The notes under the pieces are model-generated. The model was not told where the DNA came from. It saw only the letters and a list, made by a program, of their open reading frames with translations, and ran no database searches. This document shows positions 24,983-33,246 of a stretch of DNA of 64,000 bases, piece after piece. Positions within the stretch are counted from its first letter, which is position 1. The number at the start of each line of letters is the position of its first letter. The stretch comes from UM-FILTER-47-13 sp964445195 (GTDB taxonomy: Bacteria; Pseudomonadota; Alphaproteobacteria; Micavibrionales; Micavibrionaceae). The position numbers were made by a program, and so were the translations under genes. The DNA is taken from the NCBI GenBank assembly GCA_964445195.1, contig CAYUKA010000005.1:1-64000 (forward strand), in the 5' to 3' direction.

Positions 24983-25882
24983 CTATGTACTATGCCGCCA
25001 GCCCGGCGCTCTTTTAAGATGTCCGTCTGCATCGATATACACGGGCCGGACGCGGATTTCGACGCGGCGGCTGTCTTCCGCGCTATCGCCATCTTCTGCG
25101 GAGGATACTTCGCCCTCGGCGCTGATCTCAACCTGCTCTAACGGCACGCCATGCTGGGCCAGCGTGTTCTTGACGGCGATCGCCCGGCGCATCGACAAAA
25201 TCTCGTTGCTCCGGCGGTCACCCTTGCTGTCCGTATAGCCTTTCAGGGTAAAGCGCCAATGATCACGGCCCCGGTAGCGCTCCGCCATGTCGGCCATCAG
25301 CGCCCGGTCTTCTGCTGACAGGGCCGCCCGCCCGGACTCAAAGTGAATGCGGTAAACCCGGTTATAGGCCGCAGGCAGGGCAAGCAAACCGAGCGATTCC
25401 TGAAATTCATCGCGGCAGGCAATATAAGCGTCCTCGTCCGGGAAATCCTCCTGATGCGCGAGCCAGCAGTCAAAGCGTGTCTGCGCCATCGCCAACAGCG
25501 CCTCGTTCTGCGGCGTTTTCATATAGGTCAGCGCATCAACAAGATACGCCCGCGCGCTCTCCAGTTCGGCTGAGGCAAACTCGGGCACGCGCCGCTGCGC
25601 GAGCTCGTCCGGCCCCACATCCTGCCCCCGCAGGGCCCGGCGCGCCTTGGCCTGGAAATGAGTGGCACCGTCAGCATCATTCGTGTGCTCCTGCTGATAA
25701 AGCGCAAGATTCTTGTATTCGCGCGCCAGGTGGTCATGGAACCCCTGCGGCCCGGCATCACCACCGCCGAAGAAGCTGAAATCTAGCGCTGGCATCTGCA
25801 TGCCGCACCCGGCAAGCCCCATCAGGCAGACCATAAGCGCCGCCAGCAGCTTGTATCGTTTCAGGACTTTATTTTGTCTCAT
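24983..25882 (-). CDS. OmpA-family lipoprotein
   Basis: A 299-residue protein with a lipoprotein signal (MRQNKVLKRYKLLAALMVCL, lipobox GLAGC) and a C-terminal OmpA/MotB-like peptidoglycan-binding domain (residues about 175-285: RIHFESGRAALSAEDRALMA, then LKGYTDSKGDRRSNEILSMRRA and RRVEIRVRP). The middle is helical with possible TPR-like character. It probably anchors the outer membrane to peptidoglycan. I chose the ATG at 25882; the TTG at 25918 has no better ribosome site. It lies between the fliF operon and flhA on the opposite strand. A MotB role is unlikely since it is a lipoprotein without the MotB membrane segment, but some stator helpers have this architecture. Confidence 0.88.
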   Translation of the reverse strand: MRQNKVLKRYKLLAALMVCLMGLAGCGMQMPALDFSFFGGGDAGPQGFHDHLAREYKNLALYQQEHTNDADGATHFQAKARRALRGQDVGPDELAQRRVPEFASAELESARAYLVDALTYMKTPQNEALLAMAQTRFDCWLAHQEDFPDEDAYIACRDEFQESLGLLALPAAYNRVYRIHFESGRAALSAEDRALMADMAERYRGRDHWRFTLKGYTDSKGDRRSNEILSMRRAIAVKNTLAQHGVPLEQVEISAEGEVSSAEDGDSAEDSRRVEIRVRPVYIDADGHLKRAPGWRHST

Positions 25883-26009
25883 GGCGCGGCATATTACCTG
25901 TTTACGGCAAAAGTGCAAATCTTTACCGCGCGTTCATAGCGTTTGCAACTTGGCCGCTGCGGGCATAAAATAGTATACAGAGTCTTTTTATTCATAGTTA
26001 CCCTGCTTT

Positions 26010-28124
26010 ATGTCCAACACCTCGACGCCGAACGTTCCATCAACCGTTTTAAAACGCACGCAATCCTTTCTCGGCGGCGCGGCGAGCGGCAATTTCCTGC
26101 TTGCTCTCGGGATTGTCGGCATCCTGATGTTCATGCTGGTGCCTATGCCGACGGTCATGCTCGATCTCGGCCTGTCGATTTCGATCGCCTTTTCGGTGCT
26201 GATCCTGATGCTGGTCATCTCGATCGTGACACCGCTTGAATTTTCGACCTTCCCGACGGTGCTGCTGATTGCCACCGCATTGCGGCTCGGGCTGAATGTC
26301 GCCTCAACGCGGCTGATCCTGTCCGAAGGCCATACCGGCCCGGACGCCGCCGGCCAGATCATCGAAGCGTTCGGCAGCTTCATCATCCAGGACAGCTATA
26401 TTGTCGGCGGTATTGTCTTTGCCATCCTGGTGATCGTGAATTTTGTCGTTATTACCAAGGGGTCCGGCCGGATTGCCGAAGTTGCCGCCCGCTTTACCCT
26501 CGACGCGATGCCGGGCAAGCAGATGGCGATTGACGCCGATCTCTCCGCCGGGCTGATCACCGAAGAAGAAGCCAAAGAGCGCCGCGCGAAGCTCGAGCAG
26601 GAAAGCAGCTTTTTCGGCGCGATGGACGGTGCCGCCAAGTTCGTACGCGGTGACGCTATTGCAGGGCTGCTGATCGTCTTTATCAATGTAATTGGCGGCA
26701 TTATTATCGGCACGGCCTCGCAGGGGATGAGCCTAAGCGATGCCGCAGCGACCTATACCGTCCTGACAATCGGCGACGGGCTGGTCAGCCAGATCCCGGC
26801 GCTTATAGTATCCGTATCTGCCGGTTTCCTTGTGTCAAAAGCCGGGGTTGAGGGCGGCGCGCAGGAGGTGCTGCTCGACCAGTTCAGCCGTTACCCCAAG
26901 GCGCTCGGCATGGCCGCAGGACTCATGCTGCTGCTGGCCGTCACACCGCGCATTCCGGCCCCGCCCTTCCTGCTGCTGGCCGCCATTACCGGCGGCCTGG
27001 CCTATATGAACTGGCAACGGCAACGAGCCGAACAGGACGCCTTGCCCGATCAGCCGGGCGCCGAGGGCACCGCGCCACCGGCGGAGGAACCGATATCCAA
27101 AGCGCTGGCAATGGATACAATCCGGCTGGAACTGGGCTACGGCCTGCTGCCAATGGTGCAGGGCGATGCAGAATCGGGTCAGAAGCTCACCGACCAGATC
27201 AAGGGCCTGCGCCGCCAGTTGGCCGAGGATATGGGCTATATCCTGCCTGCCGTCCGCATTCAGGACAATCTGCAACTCCCCGCCAATACCTATACCGTGC
27301 GGGTCAAGGAAATCGAGATCGGGCGCGGCGAAGTGCGGCCCGGCATGCTGCTGTGCATGGACCCGACCGGTGCCGCTATCGCCCTGCCCGGCGAAAACAC
27401 AATCGAGCCGACATTTGGCCTGCCGGCCATGTGGATCGACGAGCAGTACCGCGAGGAAGCACATTTCAAGGGTTACACGGTCGTTGACGCCCCGACGGTG
27501 ATCACGACACATATAACCGAGATCATTAAAGACAATATGGCCGATCTGCTCTCTTACGCCGAAACGCAGAAGCTGCTCGACGAACTGCCGGCCGAATACC
27601 AGAAACTGGTGGGCGATATCATCCCCGGCCAGATCAGCGTCGGCGGGCTGCAGCGTATCCTGCAAAACCTCGTTGCCGAGCGTATTTCTGTCCGTGACCT
27701 GCCGGCAATCCTCGAAGGCGTCGCCGAGGCCACCGCCTACACCAAGCACCCGATGCTGGTGACCGAACATGTCCGTAGCCGCCTGGCGCGCCAGATATGT
27801 GACCAGAACGTCAACTCCCACGGCCTCGTCCCGCTGGTCACACTGTCGGCGGACTGGGAGCAGACATTTGCCGAGTCTCTCGTTGGCGACGGCGAGGAAC
27901 GGCAACTGGCCATGGCGCCGTCGCGCCTGCAGGACTTTATCAACGCCGTGCGCGAGACCTATGATGAAATCGCGGCACAGGGCGAAACGCCGGTCCTGCT
28001 CACGTCACCGGGTATTCGTCCCTATGTGCGCAGCGTCATCGAGCGGTTCCGCCCGCAGACCATCGTCATGTCACAAAACGAGATTCACCCCAAGGCAAAG
28101 ATCAAGACATTGGGACAGGTATAA
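26010..28124 (+). CDS. flhA: Flagellar export gate protein FlhA
   Basis: Large integral subunit of the flagellar type III export gate. The 704-residue protein has eight predicted membrane helices in residues about 25-345 and a cytoplasmic substrate/chaperone-binding domain (about 360-700). The FHIPEP family signature is visible as PGKQMAIDADLSAGLITEEE followed by AKERRAKLEQESSFFGAMDG. Loop residues between the membrane and cytoplasmic parts are Glu/Pro rich. It stands as a single gene here; fliPQR and flhB are not in the window. Length and motifs are typical. Confidence 0.96.
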   Translation: MSNTSTPNVPSTVLKRTQSFLGGAASGNFLLALGIVGILMFMLVPMPTVMLDLGLSISIAFSVLILMLVISIVTPLEFSTFPTVLLIATALRLGLNVASTRLILSEGHTGPDAAGQIIEAFGSFIIQDSYIVGGIVFAILVIVNFVVITKGSGRIAEVAARFTLDAMPGKQMAIDADLSAGLITEEEAKERRAKLEQESSFFGAMDGAAKFVRGDAIAGLLIVFINVIGGIIIGTASQGMSLSDAAATYTVLTIGDGLVSQIPALIVSVSAGFLVSKAGVEGGAQEVLLDQFSRYPKALGMAAGLMLLLAVTPRIPAPPFLLLAAITGGLAYMNWQRQRAEQDALPDQPGAEGTAPPAEEPISKALAMDTIRLELGYGLLPMVQGDAESGQKLTDQIKGLRRQLAEDMGYILPAVRIQDNLQLPANTYTVRVKEIEIGRGEVRPGMLLCMDPTGAAIALPGENTIEPTFGLPAMWIDEQYREEAHFKGYTVVDAPTVITTHITEIIKDNMADLLSYAETQKLLDELPAEYQKLVGDIIPGQISVGGLQRILQNLVAERISVRDLPAILEGVAEATAYTKHPMLVTEHVRSRLARQICDQNVNSHGLVPLVTLSADWEQTFAESLVGDGEERQLAMAPSRLQDFINAVRETYDEIAAQGETPVLLTSPGIRPYVRSVIERFRPQTIVMSQNEIHPKAKIKTLGQV

Positions 28125-28137
28125 GCTGCCTATTCAT

Positions 28138-28153
28138 CGTCATTGCGAGGAAG
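28138..28153. repeat. Short dispersed repeat arm (CGTCATTGCGAGGAAG)
   Basis: The core GTCATTGCGA recurs at 33029 (and inverted at 33114), with a variant GTCATTGCGG at 41333 and inverted near 40667. Such palindromic intergenic repeats are known from many Proteobacteria. This copy is a fragment between the convergent flhA and the ATP-grasp-like gene. Confidence 0.6.
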
Positions 28154-28167
28154 ATCATCCATGCCGC

Positions 28168-29964
28168 CTAGATAACCGGCACCGACATCGGGCTGTCCGG
28201 CGTGATGGCCGGGCATGATAAAGCATAGAGCCTGCTCTCGGACAGGAGTGCCGCATCTCCGTCATCCCCTTCCCCTATATTCACCAGCGCGAAAGATATA
28301 TCGTTATGGTTTACCGCCGCCCTGATCGCGTGGTAGCGGCCTTTATCCGCCACTGCGCCGTCCCAGCGGGCGCACAGCTCATAACCTTCTGCCGCGGCCT
28401 GCGCCGCCACCCTGTCCTGAATGCCGGCGTTAAAATGCCGTTCCGTATCAAAAAAAGCCAGCCGCAGGTTATCAACACCCCGCACTGTTTCCACGTGGCG
28501 GGCTTCAGCGCTGAAAACCGTATTCAGGCGCGTCTCGGCCCGGTGGCCGCCCGCCCAGTTATCATACCAGGACGCCGCCCAGACCAAACCGCCGATAAAA
28601 GCCGCCATAATGCTGACAAAAGCCAGAGCCGCTTTGCCCTGCCCCGAACTGACGCGGGTCCCGCTCTCCGCGGCAAAGCGGCGGACAAGCGTACCTAAGC
28701 CTTCCGGCGCATATGAAGCGCCGAGCGGCCAGAACAGCCTGTCGAAGAGAGGCATGCGATCACGCATCCCGAACAGGCCGGCGGCGATATCGGCCGGATA
28801 CTCGTCAGAGTCCGCCGGCCTGTCAAAATAGTCTTTGTCGATGGCCAGCGCGAAACCGACCCGGCGCAGCGCCTCGTCATCGCTGTTCAAAAACCGCCGG
28901 ACGAAAACATGCGACGGCGTCGTGATCAACGGCCCCAGCATGGCGGGCAAACCGTCTTCAAGCTGCCTGAACACAAGCGCCTTATCTTCATCGGGCACGA
29001 ATGTGCTTTTTGGGCCTCTGTCATTGGAGATCTTGGAAATCCGGCTGCCACGCCGCAGAACGGCGCCGGTTTCCCGCCCGACCGGCTGTGCCGGGACTTT
29101 GTAATAAGCGTCGTGGCATTTCACATGCGTGCGCCCGTTATCGTGCCAGACCGTCAGCACAACACGCATGGTCGGATCGTACTCCCCCTCCTCGCCCCGG
29201 GCGTTTTCGGCACGGATCGTTTTGCCTTTCACATAGTCCTCGACAATACACAGATCGCCTGCCGAAAAAGACGGCTTGGTCATGTATTTCAGATAACCGC
29301 CCGCGGCATGAAGGGCGAAGGCACGCCGCAGGCCCTGCAGGCGCAGCAACCCGACTCCGTCCGCATTCGCCCCCCGCGCATTCTTGATCACAACCGTATC
29401 GTGCCCGGCAAAGTCGGAGAGCAGCGCCGCGACATCAATCTGCCCCTTTTTCTCGACGGGATACAGCTTTTGCGCCGGGAAAAGCTGCGGCGCATAAAGC
29501 GCGGCAAAGGCCGCGGTGGTCGCTTTATCGTCAAAGCAGGCATTCAGCAGCGGATTGCTGTTGGTCACGATCGCCCGGTCAAACGGCGGCTGCTGTAATT
29601 TCCGGCGCTGCGTTTCCGTACTGAAGCCCGGCGAGAGCAAAATACAGCTATGCGCCTCAATCCGGCCCGGATCAAACGGCCGGGCGCTGTCGACCGCCAG
29701 CGGCAGCATGCGCATATAATACGAGAGCCCCTTCTCATAGGCATAATCGCTTTCCCGGTTAATTCCCTCGTCATCCTGATAGACCGGAACGCCCCACTGC
29801 CCGTAAAACGGAAACACGGCTTCCTTCAGAATGCTCTTGTCGGTCAGGCGCCGATAGCCGGAATAGGCAGACATATAAAGGTCACCGAATTCCAGAATCT
29901 TGACCGCCCCGTCCGGGGTCAGCTTCAGATCGACGCAAAATGATGTGAGCGCGGCTTTTGACAT
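28168..29964 (-). CDS. Membrane-anchored protein with an ATP-grasp-like domain
   Basis: A 598-residue protein of unknown function. Residues about 10-40 (VDLKLTPDGAVKILEFGD, then SAYSGY) and residues about 190-330 (TVVIKNARGANADGVGLLRL, GDLCIVEDYVKGKTIRAE, YDPTMRVVLTVWHDNGRTHV) read like the strands and nucleotide-binding elements of ATP-grasp ligases. A single membrane helix follows (residues about 455-475, ALAFVSIMAAFIGGLVWAAS) with a C-terminal domain of about 120 residues containing two cysteines. This would place a cytoplasmic ligase-like domain on the membrane. No family name can be assigned safely. There is no ribosome site; the ATG stands where transcription is expected to begin. The neighbours are flhA and a DUF3137 gene. 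Confidence 0.72.
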   Translation of the reverse strand: MSKAALTSFCVDLKLTPDGAVKILEFGDLYMSAYSGYRRLTDKSILKEAVFPFYGQWGVPVYQDDEGINRESDYAYEKGLSYYMRMLPLAVDSARPFDPGRIEAHSCILLSPGFSTETQRRKLQQPPFDRAIVTNSNPLLNACFDDKATTAAFAALYAPQLFPAQKLYPVEKKGQIDVAALLSDFAGHDTVVIKNARGANADGVGLLRLQGLRRAFALHAAGGYLKYMTKPSFSAGDLCIVEDYVKGKTIRAENARGEEGEYDPTMRVVLTVWHDNGRTHVKCHDAYYKVPAQPVGRETGAVLRRGSRISKISNDRGPKSTFVPDEDKALVFRQLEDGLPAMLGPLITTPSHVFVRRFLNSDDEALRRVGFALAIDKDYFDRPADSDEYPADIAAGLFGMRDRMPLFDRLFWPLGASYAPEGLGTLVRRFAAESGTRVSSGQGKAALAFVSIMAAFIGGLVWAASWYDNWAGGHRAETRLNTVFSAEARHVETVRGVDNLRLAFFDTERHFNAGIQDRVAAQAAAEGYELCARWDGAVADKGRYHAIRAAVNHNDISFALVNIGEGDDGDAALLSESRLYALSCPAITPDSPMSVPVI

Positions 29965-29970
29965 CCAGCG

Positions 29971-30000
29971 TTTTTATCAAAAACTATATTATTATGTCAA
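29971..30000 (-). promoter_or_regulatory. Promoter with start codon at the predicted transcript start
   Basis: Minus-strand TTGACA (29995-30000), 18-base spacer, TAAAAA (29971-29976), then six bases and the ATG at 29964. This spacing predicts a leaderless mRNA for the ATP-grasp-like gene, in line with the missing ribosome site. Confidence 0.5.
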
Positions 30001-30057
30001 TATATTTGCGTTATCCCTCTCGTTCATTCCGGAAATTTGGGGTACACTCTGCGGGTT

Positions 30058-30981
30058 ATGAGCGATAACGATCCCATCCAGACCCTCCGCCAGAACACCC
30101 ACCGCATTGCCGCAACAGTTGAAAAGCTGCGCAATGTCTACCTCGCCTGGCTACTGACCTGTATCGGCGTGGCCTCGTTTGGGCTGACATTCCTGCTGCT
30201 TTACATCAATCCGCAGGGAATCGACCTGCAATATACCGTCACGTTCGGTGCCTTTATCCCGTCGGTGATTGTCTACCTGCTGCTCGGACGCCGCTATGTT
30301 GCCAGGGCCCAAAACGAATATATGAACGCTTTTGCCCGCGCCATCGGCTTTCGCGCCCGTGAAAAAGGCTGTTTCGGCATCAGCGCCGCCGACAGGCACA
30401 AAATTCTGCCCAGCCATAACCGCAGCCGCCTTGGCTACGGCCTGCAGGGCCAGTACCGCGGCACATCAATCGCCATTCAGGAAGCGGTGCTGACCGAATT
30501 GCGGCAGGACCCGGAATACCGTAACCGCGAAAAAGAATTTCTGCGCTTCTGGGGCCTGCTGGTCCGCATCCCGCTTGCACGCACAACGGACGGCCACACT
30601 GTTGTCATGCCCCACGCAGCGCTTCAGACGTTTTTCCGCGGCCGTTTCAACAATTACGAGAAAATCAAAACCGCCGACGGCGCGTTCGAGAGGACCTATG
30701 TCGTGCTCGGCACCGACCGCGTCGATGCCAAATTCATCGTCAATCCCGGTTTTAAAGATCGCTTCCTTGGCGCCAAGAAAACCCTGAAAGCTTATTGGGG
30801 TGAAGCAAGCTTCCAGGATACGGAAATCATGCTGGCCTTCCAGCGCATCCGGCCGTTCGCCGAAGTCCCGCCCCTGTGGAAACCTGTCTCGGAAAAAATG
30901 ATCCGTCAGAATGCCGACGATTTGCACAGCCTGTTCAAACTCATCGATATCCTGAAAGCGAAAAACCAGATCAAACTCTGA
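30058..30981 (+). CDS. DUF3137-family membrane protein
   Basis: A 307-residue protein with two close membrane helices (residues about 28-50 and 60-78: WLLTCIGVASFGLTFLLLYI and FGAFIPSVIVYLLLG) followed by a soluble domain. The block FRGRFNNYEKIKTADGAFER followed by YVVLGTDRVDAKFIVNP and the end PLWKPVSEKMIRQN are typical of the DUF3137 (galanin-like) family, found in many bacteria and of unknown function. I chose the ATG at 30058; an upstream TTG at 30037 is less likely. No ribosome site is obvious. It is divergent from the ATP-grasp-like gene and precedes flhF. Confidence 0.8.
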   Translation: MSDNDPIQTLRQNTHRIAATVEKLRNVYLAWLLTCIGVASFGLTFLLLYINPQGIDLQYTVTFGAFIPSVIVYLLLGRRYVARAQNEYMNAFARAIGFRAREKGCFGISAADRHKILPSHNRSRLGYGLQGQYRGTSIAIQEAVLTELRQDPEYRNREKEFLRFWGLLVRIPLARTTDGHTVVMPHAALQTFFRGRFNNYEKIKTADGAFERTYVVLGTDRVDAKFIVNPGFKDRFLGAKKTLKAYWGEASFQDTEIMLAFQRIRPFAEVPPLWKPVSEKMIRQNADDLHSLFKLIDILKAKNQIKL

Positions 30982-31119
30982 ATCTGACAACTTTATTCAC
31001 AACTTACATCTCTTTTCCGGCAAATTGCGGGATTCCCTTAGGGACTATTTACGTTTATGCTCTAGAATAGGAAATAGAGAATACGTATAATTAAATAGAT
31101 TCGGTCATAGGCGTTCGCC

Positions 31120-32157
31120 ATGCGACTCAAGTCATTCTATGCAAAAACCAGCACAGAGGCCATGAAGATGGTCCGGGATATTTTAGGAGAAGACGCTATA
31201 ATCGTTGCCACCCGGGAAGAAAAGGGCGGCAGCGGCGGCGTGCATGTTACGGCCGCGGTCGAGCCGCACGATTATCATGACGACTTTGATGCCGCGGACC
31301 CGGCCCGCGACTGGATCTATGATAATGACGAGGACGACGAAACGATCGTGCTCGAAAAGCTGACCGATGTCATGCTCCGGCATTCAGTGCCGGAGGAAAT
31401 CACCGACCAGATTATATCCTGCGCCACCGTCATTGGCCTGGAACAGGCTGATATTGCCCTGATCGCGGCGCTGGAGCATTTATTCTCCTACCGTCCGCTA
31501 TCGCAAAAACCGAACGGAACCGCCTGCATGCTGGTCGGCCCGCCGGGAGCGGGCAAGACTTTGCTCACAGCCAAGCTGGCAGCACGGGCGGTCATGAATG
31601 ATCGCCATGTCGAGGTAATCTCGACCGATACGGTTCGCGCCGGCGGTATCGAACAACTCGCCGCTTTCACCAAGCTGATGAACATCAAACTGCGCAAGGC
31701 CACCGGTGAAAAACAGCTGCGCGCTCACCTTGAGCAGTGCAGGAACGCCGATCATGTATTCATTGACACAGGCGGTCTGAACCCGTTCGAGACCGAGGAA
31801 ATGCGCAGCCTTGCCCGCCTTGCCGCCGCCGGCGAGATCGAACCGGTACTGGCGATGCCTGCCGGGATCGACGCTCAGGAATCCGGCGAGATCGCCCGGG
31901 TTTACCGTACACTCGGCGTCACCGCGATGATGCCGACACGCCTTGATCTGGCCCGCCGCCTCGGCGGCCTGCTGTCCGCCGCACACTATGGCGGGCTGGT
32001 TTTCGCCGAAGCCGGGAATACACCTAAAGTCGCCGACGGGCTGATGACGCTCTCGCCGCGCGCGCTGGCACATCTGCTGATGCCGGAAACGGTGAAAAAA
32101 ACACAGGGACGACACACCGTCCCCTCTGGAAGAAAACAACCCGTTAGTGCAGGATGA
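31120..32157 (+). CDS. flhF: Flagellar placement GTPase FlhF
   Basis: SRP-type GTPase that positions the first flagellar components at the cell pole. The 345-residue product has a short B domain (start MRLKSFYAKTSTEAMKMVRD, then LGEDAIIVATREEKGG) and the NG domain with P-loop VGPPGAGKTLLTAKLAAR, the STDTVRAGGIEQLAAF segment, and a G3 motif that reads DTGG instead of the usual DTAG. The C-terminal part is normal (LGVTAMMPTRLDLARRLGGL, then SAAHYGGLVFAEAG). It overlaps flhG by four bases (ATGA), the standard flhF-flhG pair. Confidence 0.93.
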   Translation: MRLKSFYAKTSTEAMKMVRDILGEDAIIVATREEKGGSGGVHVTAAVEPHDYHDDFDAADPARDWIYDNDEDDETIVLEKLTDVMLRHSVPEEITDQIISCATVIGLEQADIALIAALEHLFSYRPLSQKPNGTACMLVGPPGAGKTLLTAKLAARAVMNDRHVEVISTDTVRAGGIEQLAAFTKLMNIKLRKATGEKQLRAHLEQCRNADHVFIDTGGLNPFETEEMRSLARLAAAGEIEPVLAMPAGIDAQESGEIARVYRTLGVTAMMPTRLDLARRLGGLLSAAHYGGLVFAEAGNTPKVADGLMTLSPRALAHLLMPETVKKTQGRHTVPSGRKQPVSAG

Positions 32158-33005
32158 TGGTTATGAGTGAAACCGCTACCACCAGCAAAAAACGCGCCGC
32201 CGATCCGAAAACGCCGGTCTTCCGGCGCGGAAAAAACGTGATCGCGGTTGCCAGCGGCAAGGGCGGCGTCGGCAAGACATGGTTTTCGATTACCCTGTCA
32301 CATGCGCTGGCCAACGCCGGCAAGAAAGTCCTGCTGTTTGATGGCGATCTTGGACTGGCCAATGTTGACGTCCAGCTCGGCCTGATGGCCCGCCGGGATC
32401 TTAACGATGTTATTCGCGGCCGCCTTGCCCTTGATAAAGTCATCCAGCGCTATGAAGATGGCGGCTTTGACATTATCGCCGGGCGCAGCGGTCAGGCCTC
32501 GCTGTCCGCTCTGCCGAGCCAGCGCCTTGCCATGCTGCGCGACCAGTTGCTGGAGGTTGCCGACAAATACGATGTTGTGATTATCGATCTCGGCGCCGGT
32601 GTCGACCGCACCGTGCGTATGATGTCGGCCAGCGCCACCAGGACCCTGCTGGTCACCACCGACGAGCCGACCTCGCTGACCGATGCCTACGCCTTTATCA
32701 AGCTCGGCAACGCCGCCGGCATGTCGAAAAATATCAGCATCGTTGTCAATATGGCCCCCAGCACAATGGAGGGCGAGAAGACCTACAAGACGCTGCTCAA
32801 AGCCTGTGAAAACTTCCTGCGCCTGAAACCACCGCTTGCCGGAATGATCAGCGCCGACCCCCGCGTCAAGGACGCAATCCGTCACCAGACGCCGATCCTG
32901 ACCCGCTCGCCCAACACCGACGCCGCCGAGGATGTCGAGGATATTGCACAAACGGTCGCCCGCGAGCTTGCCCGCGCCCGTCAAAAAGCTGCCGCGCAGG
33001 CGTAG
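32154..33005 (+). CDS. flhG: MinD-like flagellar number regulator FlhG
   Basis: ParA/MinD-type ATPase that limits flagellar number together with FlhF. The 283-residue protein has the deviant Walker A VASGKGGVGKTWFSITLSHA, the signature DGDLGLANVDVQLGL and the switch region DVVIIDLGAGVDRTVRM. The C-terminal amphipathic membrane-targeting helix is not obvious, but the end is Ala/Arg rich. Start at 32154 overlaps the flhF stop; ATG at 32163 is an alternative. Known partners of the family include FliM/FliN, the latter encoded at 21274. Confidence 0.93.
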   Translation: MMVMSETATTSKKRAADPKTPVFRRGKNVIAVASGKGGVGKTWFSITLSHALANAGKKVLLFDGDLGLANVDVQLGLMARRDLNDVIRGRLALDKVIQRYEDGGFDIIAGRSGQASLSALPSQRLAMLRDQLLEVADKYDVVIIDLGAGVDRTVRMMSASATRTLLVTTDEPTSLTDAYAFIKLGNAAGMSKNISIVVNMAPSTMEGEKTYKTLLKACENFLRLKPPLAGMISADPRVKDAIRHQTPILTRSPNTDAAEDVEDIAQTVARELARARQKAAAQA

Positions 33006-33028
33006 GCCCCTTATCTGCATACACAACC

Positions 33029-33123
33029 GTCATTGCGAACCTGCGCAGCAGGTGAAGAAATCCAGCCTGTCCTCCTGGCGGAGAGATTCTAGATTGCTTC
33101 GTCGCCAGGCTCCTCGCAATGAC
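33029..33123. repeat. 95-bp palindromic intergenic repeat
   Basis: Ends are the inverted pair GTCATTGCGA (33029-33038) and TCGCAATGAC (33114-33123). The inside contains the segment TCTAGATTGCTTCGTCGCC, found in the common alphaproteobacterial 'cattgcgag' intergenic repeats. Non-coding; it can fold into a long hairpin in transcripts downstream of flhG. Confidence 0.75.
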
Positions 33124-33135
33124 AGCAAAGGGAAA

Positions 33136-33165
33136 TGTCATTCTGAACGCATGTGAAGAATCTCA
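33136..33165. repeat. Second small dispersed repeat fragment
   Basis: The sequence GTCATTCTGAACGCATGTGA (beginning 33137) followed by AGAATCTCA resembles a widespread intergenic repeat seen in many Proteobacteria. It lies directly after the 95-bp element, in the gap before the FliK-like gene. Confidence 0.45.
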
Positions 33166-33246
33166 TGCCACAGCGTGCTGTCTTGGAAAATCTCAAAAGC
33201 ACACCTGCATATAGGCGAATGCCGTCCGCTGTGATTAAATAGCATC

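Noticed and set aside
26835..27905. 356-residue open frame on the minus strand inside flhA
   Set aside because: flhA is certain on the plus strand; the mirror frame is His/Gln/Gly rich, as expected for an antisense frame in GC-rich coding DNA.
28909..29598. 229-residue plus-strand frame opposite the ATP-grasp-like gene
   Set aside because: The minus-strand frame is much longer and has coherent fold-like motifs; the plus-strand frame is Arg/His rich and lacks a ribosome site.
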